Origin: Chryseolinea sp.
GTDB lineage: Bacteria; Bacteroidota; Bacteroidia; Cytophagales; Cyclobacteriaceae
Direction of reading: 5' to 3'
Length of the DNA: 48,056 nucleotides
Assembly: GCA_025923195.1 (NCBI GenBank)
Contig: JAICGJ010000018.1
Location: 1 to 48,056, forward strand
Below the pieces are notes generated by a model. The model was not told the origin of the DNA. It saw nothing but the letters and a program-made list of their open reading frames with translations, and made no database searches. Below, one piece after another: positions 16,939 through 25,132 of this stretch (position 1 is the stretch's first letter; every line of letters begins with the position of its first letter). The position numbers and the translations under genes were made by a program.

Positions 16939-18000
16939 TTAGGCGTGTGAAACGGGGTGGCCTTCAACAATACTCAGAGAGGAATGCGTAGGAACAACTC
17001 GCGTCAGCATAAATCCAGCGGCCATGAAAAGGTTTCGGTACTCGTCTTCCCTGCGCTCTCGGCCTTCAGTCATGATCAGCATGTTGATGTCAAATAATTT
17101 GGCATCCGATTTTCCGTTGCCGTCCGGTACGATCCGCTCGATCACTAATAAGCTCGCGTTGTCAGTCATGACTTTTCTGCAGTTTCTCAAAATGTTGACG
17201 CACGACTCGTCATCCCAATTGTGCAAGATGCTCTTCAGTATATAGACGTCACCGCCCCCTGGGATCTCTTTGAAGAAATCGCCATAAACGTAAGTGATGT
17301 TAGAGTCGGTTCGACTGGAATTTTCTGGGTGATCTGCAACCGGTAGGTCCAGCACAACTCCACTCAAATTTGGATAGGATTTCCCCAATGCTCTGAGGAG
17401 GAACCCCTCGCCTCCCCCGACGTCCACCACCACATTTTTCAATGAAAAATTATAAGCTTTGATTATCGCATCAGCTTCGGTGTTTGAAAAAGCCGTCATC
17501 GCACTATTAAAAATTGAGGCGGCCTCTTGGTTTTGCTGCAGGAACTCATAGAGGGTTTTGCCATGGACGTACTGAAATCCTTGCAGTCCAGTTTCCACGC
17601 TATGTAATAATTCCCCATAAGCACGCCACAGCCACTGTTCTCCATAAAGAATAGCAATACTTCTTAAGGAGCCTGGCATTTCATCCATCAACAATTCGGA
17701 TGTGTGTGTATTGCTAAAAAAATTGTCCTCTTTTTCCTCAAAAATTCCGATGCTACTCAATGCGCGCAGCAAGCGATAAAGCGCCCCTTCGTTACTTCGA
17801 ACCATGAGTGAAAGCTGTTGGGCGTTTTTTGGACCATCCTTCAAAAGTGTTGCAAGGTTAAGTTTGGCTGCCACCGCGATCAGCTGTGTGTTACGGAATC
17901 CTAAAATTTGCTCTCTTAAAAAAGTAGCAGTAATATTTTGTTGGTGATGGTTGGGTTGCTGCCGTTCCGCAGGCAACGTCGAAGAATTAGAGGTTGGCAT
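16939..18000 (-). CDS. SAM-dependent O-methyltransferase (Methyltransf_2 family)
   Basis: The 353-residue protein has an N-terminal winged-helix dimerisation domain (about residues 25-105, GFRNTQLIAVAAKLNLATLL) and a C-terminal Rossmann methyltransferase domain. The SAM-binding motif I is VVDVGGGEGFLLRAL, motif II GVVLDLP, and the catalytic-base region is LKSILHNWDDESC, with the histidine that removes the proton from a hydroxyl group in this family. Members methylate hydroxyls of polyketides, carotenoids, flavonoids or indoles; the substrate here is not known. It starts 43 bases after the MFS transporter gene on the same strand, and they are probably one operon. Confidence 0.87.
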   Translation of the reverse strand: MPTSNSSTLPAERQQPNHHQQNITATFLREQILGFRNTQLIAVAAKLNLATLLKDGPKNAQQLSLMVRSNEGALYRLLRALSSIGIFEEKEDNFFSNTHTSELLMDEMPGSLRSIAILYGEQWLWRAYGELLHSVETGLQGFQYVHGKTLYEFLQQNQEAASIFNSAMTAFSNTEADAIIKAYNFSLKNVVVDVGGGEGFLLRALGKSYPNLSGVVLDLPVADHPENSSRTDSNITYVYGDFFKEIPGGGDVYILKSILHNWDDESCVNILRNCRKVMTDNASLLVIERIVPDGNGKSDAKLFDINMLIMTEGRERREDEYRNLFMAAGFMLTRVVPTHSSLSIVEGHPVSHA

Positions 18001-18043
18001 AAGTACTTAATTAGTGTTAAAAGTAAAAGTTTGATTGCGTGAT

Positions 18044-19438
18044 CTATAAGGTCCTGCGGTATGTCTCAGGAACAAACAATGCGTTCACAACTATCGCGAT
18101 AACGATTAAAGAAAGCGGGTATATCAATCCGACAAAAGGTGACATGGCAGCGCTTACAAGTATTATGTTTCGCAATAGTTCAGTCACAAATGCGGTAGAA
18201 CCACCGAGTACTCCGTTGCCGATATTGTAGGCAAAACCCATGCTGGTAAACCGGATTTGCGTTGGGAATAACTCCAGAATAAATGCTCCCAGCGGGCCAT
18301 AGACCATCGCGCAGCAAATGTGAAGCGATATGATTAGCAGGATTATTCTTATGATTGGGCCATTATCTATTGTATGACTTTCAGTAAGGCCAAGAGGATT
18401 GCCAAGCTGTAAAATAGCATAGAATGCTATTGGTACCATTATCGCACTCAAGACGAAGCCTGATAGCATAACAGCTTTACGACCCACTTTATCACTAAGG
18501 GCAGCAAATATCTGAAAGAAGGGACAGGCTACCAGCGTAGCGATTCCAACAATAAACAAGGTCATCTGAAATGACAAGTAGACAGAACGTTGCAAGAAGA
18601 AAATCATCACAAAATGCGTTGTCTGCATGAGCGCACTTTGTGCAGCGCATCCACCAAAAACCGCGCGCATCATAAGCTTGATGTTACCCGGCGTTTTGAA
18701 TGACTCCTTAACAGGACTGTTGCTGGTCTTGCCTTCCGCGCGTAATTGTGAATACAAAGGAGTTTCATGTAGTCTTCGGCGCACGATATAACAGAGGACC
18801 ACCAATACAGCACTAAAAAGAAATGGAATCCGCCAACCGTATGTTTGAAATTCTTCGTCTGCCATCGATGCACGCGTGACAACAAGAACTGACAGGCAAA
18901 GCAATAACCCTAGCGGTACCGTGGACTGGATAAAGCCCGTATAAAAACCCCGACGGTGGTGTGGAGCGTGTTCAGCTACAAATATTGTAGCCCCGGTATA
19001 TTCTCCACTGATTGCCAGCCCTTGCAGCAGCCGAAGTACCAGCAACATCATGGGTGCAAACCATCCTATAGTTTCAAATGGTGGTATGCAACCAATTAGA
19101 AAAGTGGCGCCACCCATCAATAACAATGAAAATAAAAACGGCTTTTTGCGACCAATTGCGTCGCCAATCCTGCCAAATATTAGCGATCCGACAGGCCTGA
19201 TAAAATAAGATGTAACAACAATCGCCAGCGTTTCCAGGAATCTGGCCTCACCCTCAGGAAAAAGGTTCTGCGATAGAACTGGCGCGAGCATAATTGCCAG
19301 AATCAAGTCATACCATTCGATCATTGTGCCAATCGAAGTTGAAAGAATGACAAACGACAGCTTGTTTCGTTTAACATGCTCTTCAATGGGTACAGCCGAG
19401 ATAGCAGAATTTGAAGCATTACTCATGTAGGAAGACAT
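18044..19438 (-). CDS. MFS transporter, metabolite:proton symporter (MHS) type
   Basis: The 464-residue protein has about twelve membrane segments. The MHS subfamily is indicated by SIGTMIEWYDLILA in segment 1, the loop motif GRIGDAIGRKKPFLFSL between segments 2 and 3, RLLQGLAISGEYTGA in segment 4, and YGWRIPFLFSAVLVV before the central loop. Characterised MHS proteins import organic acids, shikimate or osmolytes with protons; here uptake or release of a methyltransferase substrate is a guess from context. It is the first gene of the likely MFS-methyltransferase-membrane protein operon and is divergent from the gene at 19635 with a shared 196-base upstream region. Confidence 0.9.
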   Translation of the reverse strand: MSSYMSNASNSAISAVPIEEHVKRNKLSFVILSTSIGTMIEWYDLILAIMLAPVLSQNLFPEGEARFLETLAIVVTSYFIRPVGSLIFGRIGDAIGRKKPFLFSLLLMGGATFLIGCIPPFETIGWFAPMMLLVLRLLQGLAISGEYTGATIFVAEHAPHHRRGFYTGFIQSTVPLGLLLCLSVLVVTRASMADEEFQTYGWRIPFLFSAVLVVLCYIVRRRLHETPLYSQLRAEGKTSNSPVKESFKTPGNIKLMMRAVFGGCAAQSALMQTTHFVMIFFLQRSVYLSFQMTLFIVGIATLVACPFFQIFAALSDKVGRKAVMLSGFVLSAIMVPIAFYAILQLGNPLGLTESHTIDNGPIIRIILLIISLHICCAMVYGPLGAFILELFPTQIRFTSMGFAYNIGNGVLGGSTAFVTELLRNIILVSAAMSPFVGLIYPLSLIVIAIVVNALFVPETYRRTL

Positions 19439-19528
19439 ATTTCTACTCTTTAAGCTTTACTGTTAATGCAATTCCATATTTAGAGAGACCCAAAAATCCG
19501 TAATTAAGAACTGGAATCCTCTAGCCTG

Positions 19529-19590
19529 AAAGTACCAGTTCCTTGGAGCGGAATAAGTATTCTCAATTTTTGATTCTAAAGTACTAGTTC
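19529..19590. promoter_or_regulatory. candidate promoter bracketed by 13-base direct repeats
   Basis: In the divergent region between the MFS gene and the gene at 19635, a -33-like TTG (19543-19545) and a -7-like AATTTTTG (19565-19572, one mismatch from TAnnTTTG) are 19 bases apart. They sit between two copies of AAAGTACYAGTTC (19529-19541 and 19578-19590). The first copy also forms an inverted repeat, GAACTGG (19509-19515) with CCAGTTC (19535-19541). A related AAGTACTAG is at 16900-16908, upstream of the paralogous gene. This looks like an operator, with the nearby LuxR protein as one possible binder. Confidence 0.4.
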
Positions 19591-19634
19591 AGAATTCCCT
19601 TTCTCCTCGCACCTTTGATGCATAATTCAATGCT

Positions 19635-20132
19635 ATGCTCACAAAACCAAATTTCTCTAACGTGTTATTCATAACTTTTAGCGCCATTTCCTTTTACAGT
19701 TTCGGTACAGCTATGATGGATTATTTCCTTTTATATCCATCTCGGTTTCTCGTTGGAGAAACCGAGTTTATCAAATATCATCAGCTTCTCGAGTCGGCCA
19801 TTTTGCCTATCAGCGTATTTCCGTTTTTGCTCATTACACTTCTGAACCTGCTGCTTATTTGGTTCAGGCCTGAGAATGTTTCCATCAGATTACTTTGGAT
19901 TTCGCTGTGTTGTCTTGTTTTGGATGTTATTTCAACCGCTTTTTTTCAAGCACCCTGGAATTTCGAATTAGGCAAAGGCAAAGATATTGTGCTTATGCAA
20001 AAAATAACTGACACAAACTGGTTACGAGTATTACTCGAGAGCTTACAAGTTATTGTAACCTTTATAATGCTGAATACTTTTTATCTTAGATGCCGACCCA
20101 TAAACCCCTCAGCTGTGGCGCCGCGGACATAG
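19635..20132 (+). CDS. four-helix membrane protein, DUF1772-like, paralogue of the protein at 16360-16845
   Basis: The 165-residue protein has four membrane segments spaced as in its paralogue at 16360-16845, and shares with it the FY.(L/F)G..MMD opening, the W.RP.NV..R.LW centre, and LGKGKD..LMQ..TDTNWLRV. Both therefore come from one duplication, with the MFS and methyltransferase genes now between them. Biochemical function is unknown. Its 3' end overlaps the convergent regulator gene by 52 bases, so the last residues (PINPSAVAPRT) are unlikely to be conserved. The start codon at 19635 gives the hydrophobic first helix directly. Confidence 0.75.
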   Translation: MLTKPNFSNVLFITFSAISFYSFGTAMMDYFLLYPSRFLVGETEFIKYHQLLESAILPISVFPFLLITLLNLLLIWFRPENVSIRLLWISLCCLVLDVISTAFFQAPWNFELGKGKDIVLMQKITDTNWLRVLLESLQVIVTFIMLNTFYLRCRPINPSAVAPRT

Positions 20133-20872
20133 CTGGCAAGTTCAACGCTGCTTCTGACATTGGTTCGCCGAAATAGCAGCTGCTTGTGGTTCTTAACCGT
20201 GTTAATGCTCAGGTTAAGCCGGTCTGCAATTTCTTGATTGGAAAACCCAAGTATGATCAGTTTAATGATATCGTTTTGGCGCGGCGTGGTGATCTGATCA
20301 AGCTGACGCGGATTATAAGAGTATACCTTAACGATATTTCCCTTGACGAATTGGTGTATATCCAGTTTGACATTGAAGAACTTTTCATCGACTGGTAATT
20401 TTCTGAAGAGAGTGAAGTACACGTATTTCTGATTCTCGTTCCTAATCGCGAGTTTTTCATCGCGAATCTTCATAAACGCACCAGTTTTGTCCCTAAATCG
20501 GTAGTGTAGAATGAACCGGTGACTTTCCGGGTCATAAGGCTCTGAATCATTTATGAAGGTGAAGCACTGCTGCAGTCCTTTCAGGTCATCTGGATGAACC
20601 AGCTTAAAAAAGTCAAAGACTGTCATCATTTGAAAGTCACTTGCGCTGTAGCCCATAACATCGGGACAATTTGCGCTCACATATTGTAACTTGGGATGTG
20701 ATCGATTACACAGCATGAGCGCCTGGTCAGGGAATAGTTGTTCAACCATGCGAAGACTCCTGACTACGCTATCTTCATCCACTTCTGCCTCGAATTTCTG
20801 ATACTGGTTTTCTTCATCGGCTGCGACCATGAACTCTGTAAAAGCTTTGGCGGCGAGTTTTGCTGCTGACAT
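20081..20872 (-). CDS. PAS-domain LuxR-family transcriptional regulator
   Basis: The 263-residue protein has a PAS-like sensor region (about residues 50-150, with YVSANCPDVMGYSASDF and FFKLVHPDDL) and a C-terminal LuxR helix-turn-helix (about 190-250) with TPRQNDIIKLIILGFSNQEIADRLNLSINTVKNHKQ. There is no receiver domain or membrane segment, so a cytoplasmic ligand or cofactor is the likely signal. It lies next to the membrane protein/MFS/methyltransferase cassette and overlaps the end of one of its genes, so control of that cassette is a fair inference. A possible -7 box TAATTTTG (minus strand, 20897-20904) lies 25 bases before the start. Confidence 0.87.
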   Translation of the reverse strand: MSAAKLAAKAFTEFMVAADEENQYQKFEAEVDEDSVVRSLRMVEQLFPDQALMLCNRSHPKLQYVSANCPDVMGYSASDFQMMTVFDFFKLVHPDDLKGLQQCFTFINDSEPYDPESHRFILHYRFRDKTGAFMKIRDEKLAIRNENQKYVYFTLFRKLPVDEKFFNVKLDIHQFVKGNIVKVYSYNPRQLDQITTPRQNDIIKLIILGFSNQEIADRLNLSINTVKNHKQLLFRRTNVRSSVELASYVRGATAEGFMGRHLR

Positions 20873-20921
20873 GGAAATAGTTTACGTTGCCCGCGGCAAA
20901 ATTATTTTTCTCGTCTGATAC

Positions 20922-20937
20922 CATCCCGTTAGGGATG
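20922..20937. repeat. short perfect hairpin upstream of the LuxR gene
   Basis: CATCCC (20922-20927), loop GTTA, GGGATG (20932-20937): a perfect 6-bp stem between the RND gene end and the LuxR gene start. It has no T-run on either strand that would make it a normal terminator. It may be an extragenic palindrome or an operator. Confidence 0.45.
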
Positions 20938-21020
20938 TAACTTATTATGCAACACAATTAGACCTAAATATTAAATATTGGCATGATGTTTCTGGCAAAG
21001 GGTTTCCTATTTTTCTTGCG

Positions 21021-24000
21021 CTAAACTGTCGGGGGTATTAGCTTATAGACCACGGGAGTAACTATTCGTGATAGAAGAGTTGAACTTATTAATCCGCCGA
21101 TCAGGACAATTGCCAGTGGCGAAATCAATGGATTTGTTGACAAGGCTATCGGCAACAATCCCCCGATGGCTGTCAGAGATGTTAGTACGATTGGTAAAAA
21201 GCGAACTTCTCCTGCTTCCCGAATGGCTTCATCGACAGACTTCCCTTGTTGACGAAGTTGATTCGTGAAGTCGACCAAGAGAATAGAATTCTTGACTTCA
21301 ACACCCGCTAGCGCTATCAACCCGATGATCGCAACAAATGATAAAGGATTTCCCGTGATCAACAAAGCGACAGCGGCACCGACAATTCCCAAGGGAATTA
21401 CACTCAATACAATGAGCATGCTCTTAAAGGTCTTGAACATTAGGATTAGTACCGCAACGAACATGAAAACTGTGACGATTATAATCGGACCTAAGCCGCC
21501 GAATGATTCGTTGCTCGCTTCAACCTCACCACCCATCATAAAGCTGTAACCATCTGGCAATTTCAGCCGATTCATTTTTTCAACTACTTCGTTTATCACT
21601 TGGTCGTTCAAGTATCCTTTCTCGACAAATGCAGAGACCGAAACCATGCGGACTTTATTGTAGTGATCGATACTCAAGGGGGCGGATTCCAGTTTCAATG
21701 ATGCTATTTGCTCTAAAGGTATGGCTGCGCCACGGGTATTATTCACAAAGACGTGGTCCAGCGAGGCAAGAGTAGCCCGCTCTCTTTTGGGTGTCGTCAG
21801 GTGGATATTAAAGTCTTCACCGTCAGCGTCTGAAAAATTACCCAGATCGAGTCCCGCAATTGCAAGGCGGACGGTACGGTCGATATCGACGGTGTTGACT
21901 CCATTCATACGAGCCTTTTCCTGGTTGATAACAACCCGTATATCACTCTTAAGGTTGCTTACCGGATTGTTTACATATATGGTTCCTTCAGTTTGCTTTA
22001 GCATAGACTCAATTTTGGAAGCGTATGACCTCAACGAGTCCAGGTTGTCACCAAACAACCTAACCTCTACCGGCGCAACAATGGGCGGGCCTTGTTCAAA
22101 ATTCTTAACTTCAATCTTGGCTCCGGGATAGGTCTTGAATTCATCTCGCAAACCATTGATAATTCTCACCTTTTCATCCGGAGAGGTGTGATCATCTAGC
22201 TGGACGAAAACCTGCGCGAAATCCGTGCGTTCATTTTCCTGAATTACATTGTAGTAAATGCGGGGATTCCCCTTGCCTACGTTTGATGCATAATAGGAAA
22301 CCTCGGGAACCTTGCTCACCACTGATTCTACATAACGGGCTACGGAATCGGTTTGATCAAGATTCGTTTGCAATGGGGTGATTGCGTTAATCACAAACTG
22401 TGGCTTTTCCGAAGCAGGGAATAGCGCAAAACCGATAATAGGAAATAGTTGAAGCGACCCAAAAAAGATAACACCAGCAACGATCGTAGTGGCGATCGGA
22501 TGTTTTAGTGCTTTGTCTAGCAGGCGTGAGTAACTTCCATGAATTAGTTTTTGCAACGTGACCATGAAGATATTGCCACCGGCAGTGCCGTGGTCCTTCA
22601 ACAATCTGCTGGACAAGAATGGAATAACCGTGAGAGAAACCAACATGGATGCGACAACTGACATAATAACAGCAAGTGGCAATCCACGGATAAAGTCCCC
22701 AGCTCCTTCTGGCAAAAATACCAGCGGCATAAATGCAATGATAAGTGTGGCAGTACAACCCACGACGGCTAATCCAATTTGTTTTGTGGCCTTTATCGTC
22801 GCTTCAAATCGGGAATGACCTTCGCGCATCCAGCGTTCAATATTTTCCACGACCACAATGCTGTCATCTACAAGCAAGCCAAGTGCAACCACAAGGCCGA
22901 CAATGCTCAATTGATTCAGGCTTATACCCAACAGGTTCAATAACACCAGGCCTATAGCAAGGGACAATGGAATAGAAATCATGACGACGGTCGCTGCGCG
23001 GAATCCCAGCGGTAAAAGTGTAATGGATACTAAGAAGATTGCGATCAGAAAATCCTTACCCAACCCGGCAAGCCTTCCGTTAACATTATCCGCCTGGTCA
23101 AAATGATGAACCATGTCAATATTGGAAGGCAATTTTTTGTCGAAAGCATCCAAAACGGGTTGATATACCTTCTGAGTATTTGTAATGTTTAAACCAGGCT
23201 TCTGAGCAGCGATAACGAATACGCATCTATGTCCGTTTAATCTTGTAATATGTTTGGCCTCGTCGAATGTGATGTAAGCGTCTGCCACATCGCGTAGTAA
23301 AATATTCTTGCCGTTAGCAGAATACACAATGGTGTTTTTGATTTCATCCAGGTTCGTGTAGTTACCACTAGTTTTGACGCTAAACGACTTCGATCCGGCA
23401 ATTACACTTCCACCCGGGATGTTTGCCATTTCGCTTTGCAAGCTTCCCATGATCGCATCCAGCGGAATATGCATCTGCGCAATCTTTTCAAGACGCAACT
23501 CGATCCGTACAATTTGCTCCGGCAAGCCCTGCACTTCTACATTCTTGAGCAGGGAAATTTTCTCGAGCTCATCCTTCAGTGCTTCGGCGTGTAACTTCAA
23601 CTTGGACCGCGACGCATTCTCGGAGATAAGCGCGACCTGAATGATATTGACATCCGAGGGTTGAAACTTTTCAATTTCAAGACTAAAGATATCGCTGGGC
23701 AGCTCGTCACGCAGGCCATTGATCTCTCTCACGAGCTCCTGATATTTTTCATCCGGATCACTTTCGTATTTGTATTCAACCCTGAACACTGCCAGTCCAT
23801 CGGTAATTGTCGTCTTGATGCGCTTCATATCCTCTAGTTCATTGATCTTTTCTTCAACCGGATCGACAACAAGCTCTTCCATGTCCTTTGGACTTGTACC
23901 TGGATAGACAACAACAATAGAATATTGTGGGGCTTCTATTTCCGGGTCCTCGCTGCGTGGCATATTTAGTAAGGTCGTTACGCCCAAGGCCACGGCCATG

Positions 24001-24056
24001 AGGAACATGATCAGTGTGAACTGGTAATTCCTGACAGCATATTCTGAAATTTTCAT
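21021..24056 (-). CDS. RND efflux pump permease (AcrB/HAE type)
   Basis: The product has 1011 residues from the ATG at 24056, where MKISEYAVRNYQFTL begins the family's cytoplasmic start and first helix; a frame 42 codons longer exists but overlaps the adaptor gene. It has the RND plan of twelve membrane segments and two large periplasmic loops. Visible are the PRSEDPEIEAP segment after helix 1, the proton-relay motif GLVVALGLLVDDSIVVVENIERW in helix 4, and the second-half GLIALAGVEVKNSILLVDF. It pumps hydrophobic compounds out using the proton gradient. It is the last gene of a tetR-tolC-adaptor-pump unit; the adaptor stop is seven bases upstream. Confidence 0.93.
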   Translation of the reverse strand: MKISEYAVRNYQFTLIMFLMAVALGVTTLLNMPRSEDPEIEAPQYSIVVVYPGTSPKDMEELVVDPVEEKINELEDMKRIKTTITDGLAVFRVEYKYESDPDEKYQELVREINGLRDELPSDIFSLEIEKFQPSDVNIIQVALISENASRSKLKLHAEALKDELEKISLLKNVEVQGLPEQIVRIELRLEKIAQMHIPLDAIMGSLQSEMANIPGGSVIAGSKSFSVKTSGNYTNLDEIKNTIVYSANGKNILLRDVADAYITFDEAKHITRLNGHRCVFVIAAQKPGLNITNTQKVYQPVLDAFDKKLPSNIDMVHHFDQADNVNGRLAGLGKDFLIAIFLVSITLLPLGFRAATVVMISIPLSLAIGLVLLNLLGISLNQLSIVGLVVALGLLVDDSIVVVENIERWMREGHSRFEATIKATKQIGLAVVGCTATLIIAFMPLVFLPEGAGDFIRGLPLAVIMSVVASMLVSLTVIPFLSSRLLKDHGTAGGNIFMVTLQKLIHGSYSRLLDKALKHPIATTIVAGVIFFGSLQLFPIIGFALFPASEKPQFVINAITPLQTNLDQTDSVARYVESVVSKVPEVSYYASNVGKGNPRIYYNVIQENERTDFAQVFVQLDDHTSPDEKVRIINGLRDEFKTYPGAKIEVKNFEQGPPIVAPVEVRLFGDNLDSLRSYASKIESMLKQTEGTIYVNNPVSNLKSDIRVVINQEKARMNGVNTVDIDRTVRLAIAGLDLGNFSDADGEDFNIHLTTPKRERATLASLDHVFVNNTRGAAIPLEQIASLKLESAPLSIDHYNKVRMVSVSAFVEKGYLNDQVINEVVEKMNRLKLPDGYSFMMGGEVEASNESFGGLGPIIIVTVFMFVAVLILMFKTFKSMLIVLSVIPLGIVGAAVALLITGNPLSFVAIIGLIALAGVEVKNSILLVDFTNQLRQQGKSVDEAIREAGEVRFLPIVLTSLTAIGGLLPIALSTNPLISPLAIVLIGGLISSTLLSRIVTPVVYKLIPPTV

Positions 24057-24063
24057 CTGATGC

Positions 24064-25122
24064 TTATTTAATAATTGTGATAGGAGAATGGTCGCTGAGA
24101 TAAGCGCTTCCGGAAATAATAAGTGCACTGCTGTTTTCGAGGCCTTTGCTGACATGAATGGTATTACCATCAAAAGATGCAATCGTTACGGGTTGCCTAA
24201 CAGCAGTCTTATTATCATTTGTGACAAAAACGAAGCCTTCATCATCATCGGCATCCAGAACGGCCTCGTAGGGTATTTGCCACGAACTTTGTGTCTTTTC
24301 AGATGTAATTTCAGCAGTGCCAAACATGCCGCTAGCCAGCTTTTCCCCTTGCGGATTCACGTGTAGCTCTACCGTAAATGCTCCAGTTTGCGGGTCAGAA
24401 GTCTCTGCCTTCCGGCTCACGTGGCCCTCAAAGGTCCTTCCCGGAAAAGCATCAATGAAAACTTTGGCTTTGCTTCGCAACGCAATAGAAGACCATTGCT
24501 TATCGCTCACTCCTATCTTCAATATCCATTCAGCATCAGCCGCTCCGTTGGTTAGGAGAATCGGATCACCAACATCGACCACCTGGCCTGGGTTGACAAA
24601 CTTTTTGAGAACATATCCATTGGCAACGGCGTGAATAGTTGAATAGCTCTTATTGAACAAGGCAGTCTCAAATTGTTCTTTGGCAACAGCCAATCCGGTT
24701 TCAGCATTTTGCAGTTGTTCTAATGTTGCCACGCTGTCCTTATACAAATTTCTGGCTCGCTGGAAGTCGCGTTGCGCCTTTTCATAAGCATGTTTTGCTT
24801 GAGATACATACCCATCAATCTCCCGCAGGTCCAGGGTGGCCATGACCTGTCCTTTCTTAACAGCATCACCTTCTTTGACAAGGACGGAATGCACTATTCC
24901 GCTCGTTTTAAATCCGAGCACTGTTTCGTCATTTGTTCCAAGTTGACCAGAGGCTCTTATTACTTCGCTTATGCTGGATTTTTCTAGCGCCATGACGCTT
25001 ACCGGAATCGGTTCTGAATTTCGTGGAATAAGGTTTGTGTTGCCCTTGCTGTCGGTACAAGATTGTAACGAGAATAAGGCCACAATACCAGCCATAGTAG
25101 AGATGATGATGATTTTTTTCAT
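24064..25122 (-). CDS. RND efflux periplasmic adaptor lipoprotein (membrane fusion protein)
   Basis: The 352-residue product starts at the ATG at 25122 (MKKIIIISTMAGIV), which gives a lipoprotein signal with lipobox SLQSC and a following acidic residue; an upstream in-frame extension lies inside the tolC-like gene and is rejected. The HlyD/AcrA-type order is seen: lipoyl half VLVKEGDAVKKGQVMATLD, helical hairpin AYEKAQRDFQRARNLYKDSVATLEQLQNAE, second lipoyl half SYSTIHAVANGYVLKKFVNPGQVV, then a beta-barrel domain. It bridges the pump and the outer membrane channel. The next gene upstream ends ten bases before it. Confidence 0.92.
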   Translation of the reverse strand: MKKIIIISTMAGIVALFSLQSCTDSKGNTNLIPRNSEPIPVSVMALEKSSISEVIRASGQLGTNDETVLGFKTSGIVHSVLVKEGDAVKKGQVMATLDLREIDGYVSQAKHAYEKAQRDFQRARNLYKDSVATLEQLQNAETGLAVAKEQFETALFNKSYSTIHAVANGYVLKKFVNPGQVVDVGDPILLTNGAADAEWILKIGVSDKQWSSIALRSKAKVFIDAFPGRTFEGHVSRKAETSDPQTGAFTVELHVNPQGEKLASGMFGTAEITSEKTQSSWQIPYEAVLDADDDEGFVFVTNDNKTAVRQPVTIASFDGNTIHVSKGLENSSALIISGSAYLSDHSPITIIK

Positions 25123-25132
25123 ATAGCAGGAG

